From the NCBI GenBank assembly GCA_900128395.1, contig LT649292.1:1-44689 (forward strand): DNA of 44,689 bases, given 5' to 3'. The notes under the pieces are model-generated. The model worked only from the letters and a program-made list of their open reading frames with translations. It was not told the origin of the DNA and searched no databases. Both the position numbers and the translations under genes were made by a program. The stretch comes from Stramenopiles sp. TOSAG23-2 (lineage: Eukaryota > Sar). Of the stretch, positions 8,704 through 19,400 are shown in pieces (positions within the stretch are counted from its first letter, which is position 1; every line of letters starts with the position of its first letter).

Positions 8704-10190
8704 GTATGATTCAAAGAGCATTATGGTTCTCCTCATCAACAACAAAAAGTAATAGACAAAATGTTTTAATGTCTACTGATGATTTATTACATAAAATTAA
8801 TTCAGGAAATAAATCTTTGTACATTTTTGATGCATCTTGGCATATGCCAGCTGCTAACCGAGATGGCAAAGCAGAATTTATACAACATCGGATACCAGGA
8901 AATACACATTTTTTTGATATTGATCGTCTTGCGGATATAAATACTGATTTACCACACTCATTTCCAAACAAAGATATTTTTCAGAATTATATAAATAACG
9001 ATATTCAATTAGTAAATAATTCAGAAGTTGTTGTTTATGATTCTGTTGGTATGTTTAGTGCCGCGCGATGTTGGTATATGTTTAAGTACTTTGGTCATCC
9101 AAATGTAAAAATGTTAGATGGAGGTTTAACAAAATGGATTAGTGAAAATAAACCTATTGTTTCTGGAGATGAAGCTCATCATTTTAACGATACAAATAAT
9201 AATATTTTTCAAGCATCTGATCATTTAGACTCATCCACATCAATTGTTCCTTTGATTGATATGGATCCAAACAATACTAAATCTTCTAGTAGTGACATGA
9301 ATCAATTCACTATTTTAGATGCTAGGTCATCTGATCGATTTTATGCAAAAGTTTCAGAACCAAGGGCAGGTATACGTTCTGGTCATATTCCTGGATCCAA
9401 CAATATCCCATTCAATACACTGCTTAAAAATCCAAGTGACATGGATTCATTTTTAGAAGACAAAGAGTTATTGAAATTATTTCATGATGCAGGAATAGAT
9501 TTATCCAATGATTCAAAACCAATAGTAACTACATGTGGATCCGGTGTTACTGCATGTGTCATCATAGCTGCAATGGAAATATTAGGTAGAACAAATAAAG
9601 TTCGACTTTTTGATGATAGTTGGACTGGCTATGGTGGTAGTGACTTTGAAGTTTCAATTAAAAATAAAAAATTAATCGACAAGCTATTTGCAAAATGTGA
9701 TATACGTGTTGGTGAAATGTTAAAAGTTACTCCAGTATTTGGAAGTGACAAATTATACTGCGAAGAAATTGATGTTGGCGAGGAAAAGCCTAGGCAAGTT
9801 GTTAGTGGTATAGCACCATATTATACACCAGAAGAATTAGTAGGTAAAAAAGTATTGGTTGTGTGCAATATAAAAAAGAACAAAATTAGAAAAGTTGATT
9901 CGTTTGGAATGATTCTTTGTGCGGAAGATACGGAGAGTGGAATAGTAGAAATTGTTGAACCACCAAGTCATGTAAAAAATGGAGAGCAAATATTTTTAAT
10001 TGGTGAATTTGAAAAGGATATAACAACTGCAAATCAAATGAAGAAAAGGAAAATATTTGAAAATGTTGTCACACATTTAAAAAGCAATGATAACTGTATA
10101 GCAACGTTCGATGACATCCCGTTAATTGTTGGAAATGATAAGAACAATATTTGTATGGTAAAAAATGTTAGAAACGGTTGGATAAAATAA
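8652..10190 (+). CDS. MPST: Mercaptopyruvate sulfurtransferase (tandem rhodanese) fused to an EMAPII-type tRNA-binding domain
   Basis: This is a 512-residue fusion. Residues 1-40 are basic and Ser-rich and could be a mitochondrial leader, with Met40 as a possible alternative start. The first, inactive rhodanese domain is at about 41-170 (FDASWHMP, MLDGGLTKW) and the second at about 218-335, with catalytic loop CGSGVTAC (Cys295), the form typical of 3-mercaptopyruvate sulfurtransferases. From about 348 to the end the protein is an OB-fold tRNA-binding domain plus the EMAPII-specific C-terminal extension: IRVGEM near 351, RQVVSGIAPYYTPEEL near 381, then NDNCIATF and the ending GWIK. That module normally sits on AIMP1, MetRS or TyrRS. 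MPST/Tum1 passes persulfide sulfur to Uba4/Urm1 for tRNA wobble-uridine thiolation. Delivering sulfur at tRNA is therefore an attractive inference. There is no intron, and the frame is unbroken through the domain junction. Confidence 0.9.
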   Translation: MLLSPSYQNHHAITRRICMIQRALWFSSSTTKSNRQNVLMSTDDLLHKINSGNKSLYIFDASWHMPAANRDGKAEFIQHRIPGNTHFFDIDRLADINTDLPHSFPNKDIFQNYINNDIQLVNNSEVVVYDSVGMFSAARCWYMFKYFGHPNVKMLDGGLTKWISENKPIVSGDEAHHFNDTNNNIFQASDHLDSSTSIVPLIDMDPNNTKSSSSDMNQFTILDARSSDRFYAKVSEPRAGIRSGHIPGSNNIPFNTLLKNPSDMDSFLEDKELLKLFHDAGIDLSNDSKPIVTTCGSGVTACVIIAAMEILGRTNKVRLFDDSWTGYGGSDFEVSIKNKKLIDKLFAKCDIRVGEMLKVTPVFGSDKLYCEEIDVGEEKPRQVVSGIAPYYTPEELVGKKVLVVCNIKKNKIRKVDSFGMILCAEDTESGIVEIVEPPSHVKNGEQIFLIGEFEKDITTANQMKKRKIFENVVTHLKSNDNCIATFDDIPLIVGNDKNNICMVKNVRNGWIK

Positions 10191-10364
10191 ATATTATACA
10201 GTTCGTATGTATTACGCGTATGCCATACATACAAGGAAAAAAATAATTGTTGGAAATGATAAGAACAATATTTGTATGGTAAAAAATGTTAGAAACGGTT
10301 GGATAAAATAAATATTATACAGTTCGTATGTATATATATGTATGCCATACGTACATACAAGAAA
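10123..10364. repeat. 121-bp tandem duplication of the sulfurtransferase 3' end
   Basis: The last 22 codons, stop and start of the 3' UTR (from TAATTGTTGGAAATGATAAG) are at 10123 and again at 10244, almost identical except near ATTACGCG/ATATATATG. The second copy lies after the stop codon and is presumably untranslated. Confidence 0.9.
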
Positions 10365-10890
10365 AAAAATGGATATTTTCACATCATGTGTAACAGAAAA
10401 TTTACATTTCTCGTACTCTGATAATACCACATTATTCATTTTAAAAAATATAAAATATATTTATGTGTGTATGTAAGAGAAAATTTTTATATTTATTGTG
10501 TACGAACCTCGTATTTATATAATATATATTCACTCTTCTCTTCTCTCTCCTTATACGTCGTACGTATATTATTAGTTCGTACATTTATAAAAATATAAAA
10601 GACAATGATTAATGATTTTATATGGTCATATATGCATATATCATCTCTCAAACTTTATAAACATACACACTTCCAAATTGATAACACGAGAAGTGTAAAA
10701 TTATTATAACTTAGATTTTAACCATCATATATATATTTAAAAATATAAAAAAAAAGCACGAACACTCTTCTCTTCTCTCTCTCTCCTTATACGTCGTACG
10801 TATATTATAGTTCGTACTCGTACATTTAAATATGACATATAAAAGACATGATTAATGATTTTATATGTTCATATATGCATATATCATCTC
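10191..10890. other. Convergent 3' spacer between the sulfurtransferase and RecQ genes
   Basis: This is made largely of two tandem duplications (121 and 232 bp units, listed separately). No gene is present; open stretches on the minus strand are translations of the duplicated gene ends. Confidence 0.7.
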
Positions 10891-10923
10891 TCAAACTTTA
10901 TAAACATACACACTTCCAAATTG
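10531..10923. repeat. ~232-bp duplication covering the RecQ 3' end
   Basis: A block beginning CACTCTTCTCTTCTCTCTCC at 10531 recurs at 10763. The copies run through GTACGTATATTA, AAAGACA, ATTAATGATTTTATATG and ATATCATCTCTCAAACTTTA to CACTTCCAAATTG. The second copy contains the last codons and stop of the minus-strand RecQ gene. The first copy is a detached duplicate of that gene end. Confidence 0.88.
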
Positions 10924-13734
10924 TGGAGTAAATCCAGCACGACGAAGATTCATCCACCATGTAATTTTTCTATACCAATAAGATATTTCTTGTTGCAAAC
11001 TTTCGCTTCTCTCTTTGTAATCAACAGAAGCTTTGGCTTCACCTACGATAAATGGCAACAACAATTTCATTTGAAACTTTTCAGTTGCCACGACATTCAT
11101 GTTAGCACTATTACTAGCAATTTCAATCTTTTCCCACTCTTTTTCGGTTGGTGGAGGAATAATATTGTTGTTTGGTGCTGCTAACCTTTTCAAATTTACA
11201 GGATCACCAAGTGTAAGTGCCTTCATTACATGTGATACAACCGTGAATGGTTGAATCGTTTTACCATTTTCAGGTCGCATTGCTATTTGTTCTATGGTCT
11301 CACCACCATTTTGAAACCTTTCATAACTTGAACGATGGGAACCTTTTCCCTCTTTTGCAAATAACCATGGTTTTTTTGGTTTAAAACTTTTATTTTCTGG
11401 AAACACCATTGGAGGATCAGAAGCATCCAAGGATAAGCTATCAGTTTTGCTAAAAAATTCGTTAACAGACTTTAACATAATTGCAGCAAGCTCCTTAACT
11501 GTGCGAATTCTAACACCAATTGACTCTAATGCCTCTACCGTAGTTGGTTTGACATAAGCAATTTGTCGCATAACATGTCCCGACATGACATTATGAGGCG
11601 CCATTCCAAATTCTACCGATGTTGCTAAACGCCACTTTTCAATGCGTCCCAAGAGCTCTTCATGATTCTCTGCCTCTTTGTTCCTTCCACGATCACAGAG
11701 CGATTTTAATTTGTATATCCAGTTAGTATATGCATTCAAAATAGGGCCAGCTCCTGCTTGTAATTCTGACAATGGAATCACAGATAAATCGATACCCTTT
11801 GATATTAAATCATTCTTGGTTCTCTCAATGCGCTCTTGCTTCTTTGTTTCAATTTCAATCAATATGTCCGGTACTGGCAACATAACTTTTTCGTTGTTAA
11901 TGTTATTTAATACTCTTCTAGCTTTTACAGTGAGATTGTAGACTTCGTAAGAACGATATCCCATCGGATTCTTTTTGGTACTCCTTGATAAATATTGATT
12001 TCTAACCAAAGCAGGCAGTAATGAAGCAAAAATAGCTTTGGATTGCTCATTTCTTTCAAAGTTACGACGAAGATTTGGATTGTTCTCAAATACTTCCTTC
12101 ACTTCATCCACTATCTTCGTCTTAGCAATTGCTGTATTCCCAAAGTTTTTCATGGCAGTAAAAATAACATGAGCATGATTTATGAAATCTCTTGTCATTG
12201 ATTGGCTGCTGTTGTTATTCTTATTGCTATCTTGTTTTATGCAATTATCACAATTCCCACAAGTAGTTCCAAAAGCAGGTGTTTCATTAAAATACTTCAA
12301 TATTTGGCATCGTCGACATGTAAAACCATCTTCAACAAAGTTTCTTAAATAATCACCACTTTTATTTGACATTTCAATTGCTTTTGCAGATAAATTTTTT
12401 GTATAAAATGGTGATTTATATCGAACAAAATCGGATGAAGAATAAAACATATGGCACACGGACTCTAAACCATCTCTTCCACCTCGTCCAATATGTTGAT
12501 AGTATTCTTCCATAGTTTTTGGTGTGCCATAATGAACAATTCTTCTAATATCTGGTTTGTCAATACCCATACCAAATGCGATGGTGGCAACAATCACAGT
12601 AAATTGTGAGCTTAAAAACCCTAGGTGTGCTGTATTACGAGCTTCCGTGGTCATACCTCCGTGATACGATGCAACAGCGGTAGTGCCTAAAGCATTTCTT
12701 AGAAACGTCACAACTTTCTCTACGTCATTCTTTGTTGGGCAATAAATTATAGTACTCTCATTTTTATTCTTCCATGTATCCATTAACTGTTTAAAATCAC
12801 TCCCAATTCCACCTGTACTTTTTGATTTTATGACAAGTTTTAAATTCTCTCGATCGAACGATGATTTTGAAACAAACGTATTATTTTTCGACAATCCCAA
12901 GCAATCTAGAATGTCGCTTTGCACTTGACTCCCTGCGGTAGCTGTAAGTAAACAAAGTGGAACGCCAGGAAGTTTTTGCTTTATTATAGATAATTTGCGA
13001 TAATCGGGGCGAAAATCATGCCCCCATTCGGATACGCAGTGTGCTTCATCGATTGCAACAAATCCAATCTTGTTTCTCATTTGATCTAAAAAGGAAGATG
13101 CGGCAATTTTTTCAGGTGTTAAATACACCAAAAGGTAATCTCCATTAAGTGCTTTTCTTTCAACCAAAGGATTCATTTGTGCAGAACCTAAATAACATGC
13201 GATATCAACAGATGTGAGGCTGTTTAATTTCTTCACTTGATCAACCATTAGTGAAATTAACGGCGATATCACTAACGTAATCTTTTTACTATACAAAGAT
13301 GGTAGTTGGTAGACCATGGATTTACCTTTTCCTGTAGCCCAAAATACGGCTGTATCGATTCCGTTTAACAATGCTTTAATACAATCTAATTGTCCATCAC
13401 GAAATTGATTGTAGCCGTAATATTTGAATAACGTGCCTTGAAGCGCTGAATCATCATTATTAGAAGAAAAACTTGGAATTTCAAGTGTTTCTGTCGTTGC
13501 TTTCTCCATTTCAACCATTGCAACATCACTATTATTACTATTTATACGGCGTTTCTTATTTGCAGATTGTTTCACTTCTTCTTCAATAATCTTATTCCAA
13601 TCAATATCGTCATCATTACTGGCTCCATTTAAATCATTGTTATTGGGCGTTGTAGTAGTTCGCTTTTCTTTTATTTTCCTCGATTCTTCGAGCAATATCA
13701 GGGGAAATAGTAGTTGTTTTTTTCTTTCCGCCAT
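10891..13734 (-). CDS. RecQ-family DNA helicase
   Basis: This 947-residue ATP-dependent 3'-5' helicase acts in recombination, repair and replication-fork handling. Motif 0 (FRDGQLDCI) is at about 111-119. Walker A is ATGKGKS (133-139) and the DEAH box is at 229-232 with the RecQ aromatic loop SEWGHDFRPDYR after it. Motif VI includes QHIGRGGRDG. A zinc-binding Cys4 cluster (CRRC, then CGNCDNC) is near 475-500, followed by a winged-helix RQC domain at about 515-610 and an HRDC-like domain at about 660-770 (APHNVMSGH, EALESIGVR). A C-terminal helicase-associated HTH follows (SSYERFQNGGETIEQIA). The start ATG lies inside the 3' end of the PIF1 frame. Met73 (13518) is the next candidate, but the acidic DIDWNKIIEEEVK stretch before it looks coded, favouring the upstream start. 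Bicistronic transcription with PIF1 is possible. Confidence 0.9.
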   Translation of the reverse strand: MAERKKQLLFPLILLEESRKIKEKRTTTTPNNNDLNGASNDDDIDWNKIIEEEVKQSANKKRRINSNNSDVAMVEMEKATTETLEIPSFSSNNDDSALQGTLFKYYGYNQFRDGQLDCIKALLNGIDTAVFWATGKGKSMVYQLPSLYSKKITLVISPLISLMVDQVKKLNSLTSVDIACYLGSAQMNPLVERKALNGDYLLVYLTPEKIAASSFLDQMRNKIGFVAIDEAHCVSEWGHDFRPDYRKLSIIKQKLPGVPLCLLTATAGSQVQSDILDCLGLSKNNTFVSKSSFDRENLKLVIKSKSTGGIGSDFKQLMDTWKNKNESTIIYCPTKNDVEKVVTFLRNALGTTAVASYHGGMTTEARNTAHLGFLSSQFTVIVATIAFGMGIDKPDIRRIVHYGTPKTMEEYYQHIGRGGRDGLESVCHMFYSSSDFVRYKSPFYTKNLSAKAIEMSNKSGDYLRNFVEDGFTCRRCQILKYFNETPAFGTTCGNCDNCIKQDSNKNNNSSQSMTRDFINHAHVIFTAMKNFGNTAIAKTKIVDEVKEVFENNPNLRRNFERNEQSKAIFASLLPALVRNQYLSRSTKKNPMGYRSYEVYNLTVKARRVLNNINNEKVMLPVPDILIEIETKKQERIERTKNDLISKGIDLSVIPLSELQAGAGPILNAYTNWIYKLKSLCDRGRNKEAENHEELLGRIEKWRLATSVEFGMAPHNVMSGHVMRQIAYVKPTTVEALESIGVRIRTVKELAAIMLKSVNEFFSKTDSLSLDASDPPMVFPENKSFKPKKPWLFAKEGKGSHRSSYERFQNGGETIEQIAMRPENGKTIQPFTVVSHVMKALTLGDPVNLKRLAAPNNNIIPPPTEKEWEKIEIASNSANMNVVATEKFQMKLLLPFIVGEAKASVDYKERSESLQQEISYWYRKITWWMNLRRAGFTPQFGSVYVYKV

Positions 13735-15418
13735 TCATATTATCATTATCAACATCCATACTACTGCTGCCCGTATTACTGTTGTTATTATTATTATCAA
13801 ATGCATCGACATTTATATTATCCCAAAACGCAGCTGTTTCGTCATCGTCATAAATACTTCCTTCAGGTTTCTTGTAAAATTCAAGTACTGCTGGATGTGC
13901 TTTCACTGCTCTGTTAGTAATTGGGGGGCCGGTTATCCACAACCCTTCCCGGGAAACGCAACGGCTTAAAGCTACATATGTTTGGCCATATTCAAAAGCT
14001 TTTGATGCATCTATAAGGCATCGTGATAGTGTCATTCCTTGACTTTTATGAATTGTTAATGACCATGCTAACTTCAATGGAAATTGTATTCGTGTCATGC
14101 TCCCTGAATTACCCATTGCAACAAAGAAATCAAACGGAAAAATGCATACCTTGCGACCATTATCAAACTCAATGTATGGACATAGTACGCCTTTATTTTC
14201 GTCACTTTTATTATTCTCTGCATTGTAAAACAATCTAAGAACTTTTCCTCTTATTTTTGATTTATCAACATCATTGGCCCTTTTACGGACAAATTTACGA
14301 ACAACCCCACGGGAACCATTTACCAAAGTATCATCAAGGTTTCTCAACAATACAACTTGTGCACCAATCTTTAACTTGAGGTCTTTCGCAATCCTTTTTT
14401 CTGTCAAATCCTGTAATTTGTCCATTATTCGTTTTTCTATATTTGTTGTCTCAAATTCATCTGTAGCTTCAAATTTTACTAAACTTGAGTCTAAAGTATT
14501 TAATCTCCGTTCGTTTTCAGCGTCAACGTTTCTATTAAGACTCCGTAATTCTGTTGGAAGTATTCCATCCTTTGGCAAAGGTTTGTTATTTATATGACAA
14601 TTTTGAAACAGTTTTAACGCAGCATCTGTTACATTTCCCAACCTCACTTGATTCAGAATTTCAATAAGTTCCATGTCCCCTTGTTGACGAACTACTTCTG
14701 TTAATTTTTGTGTCCTCATGTTCATCTTGTTCCAAACTGAAGAACGAAAAGCAAAATCTTTCCCGTTTCCGAGTCCAACCGGTGGTAATTGTAGAAAATC
14801 ACCACACGTCACTACTTGTACACCTCCAAATGGTTCGGAATTTTCTCTTACATACTTTCCTACTTCACTTAGTTTTTCCAATAACTCACTGTCAACCATT
14901 GAAATTTCATCAATTAGAATGACCTTTGCGGATATCCAACGACCTCTAGCAGCTCGAGACAATTTTTTACTAAGAAAATGAGCACTCTCCTTCCCTAATC
15001 CAATACCAGCCCATGAATGAAGAGTTTGACCGTTAATATTTACAGCAGCAATACCAGTGGGAGCAGTGATGGCAATTTCATATACTTTGTACTTTTCCTT
15101 CAGTGTTTGAATTACATATTTGAATAAATATGATTTGCCAGTGCCAGCAACACCAGTCAAAAATATATTTTCTCCTGTAAGGATTAAATCTGCAATCTCT
15201 CGCTGTTTTGTATTTAAAGAGGAACGTGTTATGGTTGATTGCATTTCACGAATTTTTTTCTCTGTCTTCTCTGCAATCTTTTTGTGTTTTGAACTGATTC
15301 CACCGACATTATTTATTAAAACCCTTGATGCCTTTTTTTTCTTATTGTAATTTTTTGATGAGGAGGAGGAAGAGGAGGAAGCTCCCCCGTTACCATATGA
15401 ATAGTGCCAATTGCTCAT
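13640..15418 (-). CDS. PIF1: PIF1-family DNA helicase
   Basis: This 592-residue 5'-3' superfamily 1B helicase probably unwinds G-quadruplexes and forks in nucleus or mitochondrion. The N-terminus is Ser/Lys-rich (1-60). Walker A is GVAGTGKS (89-96), followed by TAPTGIAA and TLHSWAGIG. The DEIS motif is at 170-173 and GDFLQLPPV near 206-214. The C-terminal helicase motifs read TIHKSQGMTLSR and TYVALSRC. After a Ser/Asn linker the last 20 residues contain ARRIEENKRKA (576-586), which resembles the RPA32C-binding helix of XPA, SMARCAL1, TIPIN and UNG2. The last 95 bp overlap the start of the downstream RecQ frame, offset by +1. A poly-A stretch (seven or more A) lies in the overlap, so a homopolymer length error or frameshift joining the two frames should be considered. 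The overlap region has no GTAAGT donor. Confidence 0.9.
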   Translation of the reverse strand: MSNWHYSYGNGGASSSSSSSSKNYNKKKKASRVLINNVGGISSKHKKIAEKTEKKIREMQSTITRSSLNTKQREIADLILTGENIFLTGVAGTGKSYLFKYVIQTLKEKYKVYEIAITAPTGIAAVNINGQTLHSWAGIGLGKESAHFLSKKLSRAARGRWISAKVILIDEISMVDSELLEKLSEVGKYVRENSEPFGGVQVVTCGDFLQLPPVGLGNGKDFAFRSSVWNKMNMRTQKLTEVVRQQGDMELIEILNQVRLGNVTDAALKLFQNCHINNKPLPKDGILPTELRSLNRNVDAENERRLNTLDSSLVKFEATDEFETTNIEKRIMDKLQDLTEKRIAKDLKLKIGAQVVLLRNLDDTLVNGSRGVVRKFVRKRANDVDKSKIRGKVLRLFYNAENNKSDENKGVLCPYIEFDNGRKVCIFPFDFFVAMGNSGSMTRIQFPLKLAWSLTIHKSQGMTLSRCLIDASKAFEYGQTYVALSRCVSREGLWITGPPITNRAVKAHPAVLEFYKKPEGSIYDDDETAAFWDNINVDAFDNNNNNSNTGSSSMDVDNDNMNGGKKKTTTISPDIARRIEENKRKANYYNAQ

Positions 15419-16463
15419 TCCTAAAGATAGTTATTACTGTAATAGTGTATCTTTATTGTGAAATGCAATTTACAATTATTATAACAATTAAACGTAGCAC
15501 GTATATTTGTTTGTTTTGTTAGTTTTACAATTTTCAAAAATCAAAAGTTTCAAAGAAAAAAAGAAGATTTGGTTATTATTATTGTATATATATATAGTAG
15601 TAGTAGTATAGCATTTATTAAAATGATGATGTACCAGGTAATACAGGTAAAGTGCTAAAAAAAAATACTATTATTACCGCCTTTTTTTTTTCAATAATTC
15701 GTGCATTCTAATAATTTCAATAATATAAATGAAATAAAAATATAATAATAAATAATAATAAATTTTTTTTCAATAATTTTAGGCGTAGAGTAAGAGTACA
15801 CGCGAAGTTTCGTTTGCAAAGACCCTTAAAGTTTGCGAAGTCTGTGTGGTATTGTGGTTATGGTAATGCCATGATAAAAAACCTTATTTGATAGATAGAT
15901 GTAGCCCAATTTGAGAAAGGGGTGCTTGCCTTACCTAGTACATAACCGGTGAAAGATGGAAAAAGGTCATCGAATAAAAACAGAATATAGTACCGTTTGT
16001 AGTATTGATTGCTATACCATTACTATAGCAGCAATGATGACATAGGCACACGCACACGTACACGATGATAAATAATAATAATATTATAGAAGGAATAATA
16101 CTACTACTACCATCAGGAATACAAACAACATATTATAGTCTTCTTTTATAAATATATATATTTAATATACTATTATATATATTATGTTATGCAACCCTTC
16201 TGTTACATATTATGATAACTAAATTACTTATTATGGGATAATAATTAATCGTATAAGCAACTTAACTCTTAAAATAAATTTGCAAAAAGTATACGTACGT
16301 AAAATAGAAAAGTAGTGCTCTACCATCGTCTTTTAAAAGTAGCAGTACAAGTGTACAAAGTTTAATATAAAAAACAATTCGCTTAAACAACGTTTAGTCT
16401 ATAATTTAGTCAAGTTGCCTTTAATATTTGATAACTCAAGCATCTTACTCGTATATTTATAAG
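15419..16463. other. Divergent intergenic region between PIF1 and the channel gene
   Basis: About 1 kb with no gene. It contains TAGTAG and AATAATAAT microsatellites near 15590-15760, a CACACG/CACACGTACACG stretch near 16050, and a region at 15800-15850 with partial repeats of GTTTGCAAAG and GTTTGCGAAG. Promoters for both flanking genes must lie here. Confidence 0.6.
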
Positions 16464-19400
16464 ATGGCATATCATGTGATGTTGGCCAAACAACGGCAAG
16501 ATGACAGGAACCAGGAGCATTTAACTACACCCTCCCATAGTGGTAGATGGGACGGTGGTCAAGAAAATGTAGCGAAAAGTCCTGAAACTCCAGGATGGCA
16601 AAGTCACGAACAACATACACGTCACTTTTGGAGTGGTGTAATCAACCATCATAAGAAGAGTTATAAAGTCTCAGCTGGGGATGGAATGTCCATTAGTCAA
16701 GTAATCCAAGACACGTCTGCAAAAAAACGAATGGAGGAGTTTGAATCTCAAAAAAAATTAAAGGGAAAATTGTTCATTGGCGGCGAAAAATACAAATACA
16801 TTTGTAATCCTAAGCATTACAAAAAAATGCGGTGGGATATGTTCATAGGTGCAATTATTTTATATACAGCAATATGGACTCCAATGCAGATAGGCTTTAA
16901 TATTGAAACGAAAATCTTAACATTTTTTGGGATTATCAATATATTAATCGACATTATGTTTGTAGCTGATTTAATAGTATCCTTTCGAACGGCTTATCCG
17001 GACGATCATGACGGTTTTTTAGTAGTACAGCCAAAGAAAATTGCTATACATTATTTTAAAACGGGGTGGTTTTTTATCGACTTTGTCAGTACGGTTCCAA
17101 TTGACTATATCGTAATGATTGCTTCGCCGGAGGGAAGCGCTAGTAGCGGCGCCAGAGCGAGTAAATTAGTGCGGACATTACGATTGTTTCGTTTAATGAA
17201 ATTAGTTAGGCTCTTAAAGCTTCAAAAGCTACGCGATATTATTCAGGAATTAGAAATTAACCCAGGCATTATGTCCCTTCTTCAATTGCTTGTGGTCATC
17301 TTTTTTATTGCCCATTTATTGGCGTGTTTTTGGAATTTAGTTGCTATTTCCAACGAAATTCCAAGTACTAGTTGGGCTGATCAGTTAGGCGAAAGTTATA
17401 ATGCGACACTTGGAGATCAGTACGTCTGGGCACACTATTGGACGACAGCGACAATGATGGGAGTAGGATATGGTGATGTCTCTGCAATTACGACAGGTGA
17501 GCGAGTTTACTCCATTCTTGCACAGACAGTCGGCGCATTTGTTTTTGGTTGGATTTTAGCAACTATGACGATATTTAATGAATCGTCTGACCCACGCACT
17601 GCAAGAATTGACGCCCATGTTCAAGAATTGAAAAGTTATATGCGTGAAAGAAAGTTACCCAAAAAATTACAACTACAAGTAATAGAAAATTTACATTATG
17701 TTTACGAAGTTAAATCAATCTTTGGGGAAGAGGAAATTCTTGCGGAACTATCCGATCATTTAGCCGATGAAGTAGCTATTAATGCATATAGGAAAATTAT
17801 CAATATATTTCCATTGTTGCAACACTCAAAAGGTAGATTGGTTCGTCTATTGTGTGTAGCCATGCGGCCCGTATACGTCGAGGAAAATGATATATTGTAT
17901 TATCAAAATCGATCGTCTCCAGGTTTATACTTCGTGAAAACGGGTATGATAATATTCACAAGAATCAACGATTATAAGGATAATGATGATAAAACTATAG
18001 ATGTGAAAGGTGAATTGATAGCAATGTTTACTCCCAGTGGCCATTTTGGACACGAGTGCCAAGGTACTAAAGATAAATCTCTTTGTTTTGTGCGTGCTGC
18101 TGCAAATTGTGATATATTAGTTGTATCAAAAGAAGACCTCGAAAATATAAACGAAGTACCTGGTCTTATGACATCGCTAATTAAAGATGGGAAAGCGTTA
18201 AAAAAGAAAATATCAGAGGTGGTAACTCTTCATGATGACATTAGAGAAGGAAAAACGCCATCAAACAAACGTGGAGTCAAAGTTGTTCAAAACGGAAAAT
18301 TTAAAAGTAAAATTAAAAAGAGATCGCTGTCAATAGCACGGGCAAAGTCATCAAAGCACGTTTTTTCTCAACCAAGTACTACCCTTCAAAGTAATATTTC
18401 CAAGGAAAATTTAATCCATTGTATTTTTAATGCTAAATATAAATCCAAATTACCCATAGGAGACGACGAGGAATATGAAGTCGATGAATCTGAGGACGAT
18501 GAAGAACAAAAGGATGGGAATGAGGAAGGAAAAAAACAGACTAATAGTGCGATAAAAGCTTTACAACGGCGCTTTTCTAGGGTAGCGCACTTGCCCGCTA
18601 CGATGATAGAGGCTAATGTAACGACAAACTTTTTACATGAAATTGGTTTTATATACCCACATGGATCGACAAAACAAAAATGGGACGGTTTTGTTGGTAT
18701 ACTAATTATTTACAGTTGTATATGGATACCATTTACGCTAGCATTTGATATACAAGCGACAACTTGGTTTGAGATAAGTATGGAATGGCTAATAGATATT
18801 CTGTTTTTTATAGATATCTTGATTACCGGTAGAACTGTTTATCCAGACCCTGAAAAACGGGCATATGTAGTTGACCATAAACTAATATATCGTCAATATT
18901 TGAAATCATGGTTTGTAATTGATGTTTTATCAACAATTCCAATAGATAGAATTGCTACATTCATTGCTGAACTTGGAAGTACCGGTAATACCGACGCAGG
19001 ATCTTCATTAAGGCTAATGAAATTAATTAGAGGTTTGCGATTAATACGTTTGTTAAAACTAGCCCGGGTGTTGAAACTTGGTAAGATACAAGATTCTATT
19101 GAAGAAATATTTGACAGTCCAAATACATTCAAGATGCTCAAAATGATTCTCCTGCTAGTTGTAGCTGCTCATTTCATTGGGTGCATATGGTTTGGTGTTA
19201 GTGGTAGTTATAATACAACCGCAGACTTTCAGGCAAATCATACGTGGTGGGGTGCTATAAACTTACATCTTCCACAATATGGCAAACTCGATCACTATGT
19301 TGCATCTTTGTATTGGGCATTCACTACAATGACAACTGTTGGTTATGGAGACATTACGCCTGTCAACCGTGATGAGCGTATTGCGGCAATTGCTATTATG

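Noticed and set aside
10034-10439. Minus-strand open frames at the sulfurtransferase 3' end
   Set aside because: They contain the same peptide twice because they read the 121-bp duplication antisense.
16428-16463. Upstream start of the channel at 16428
   Set aside because: That codon is TTG; the first ATG is 16464.
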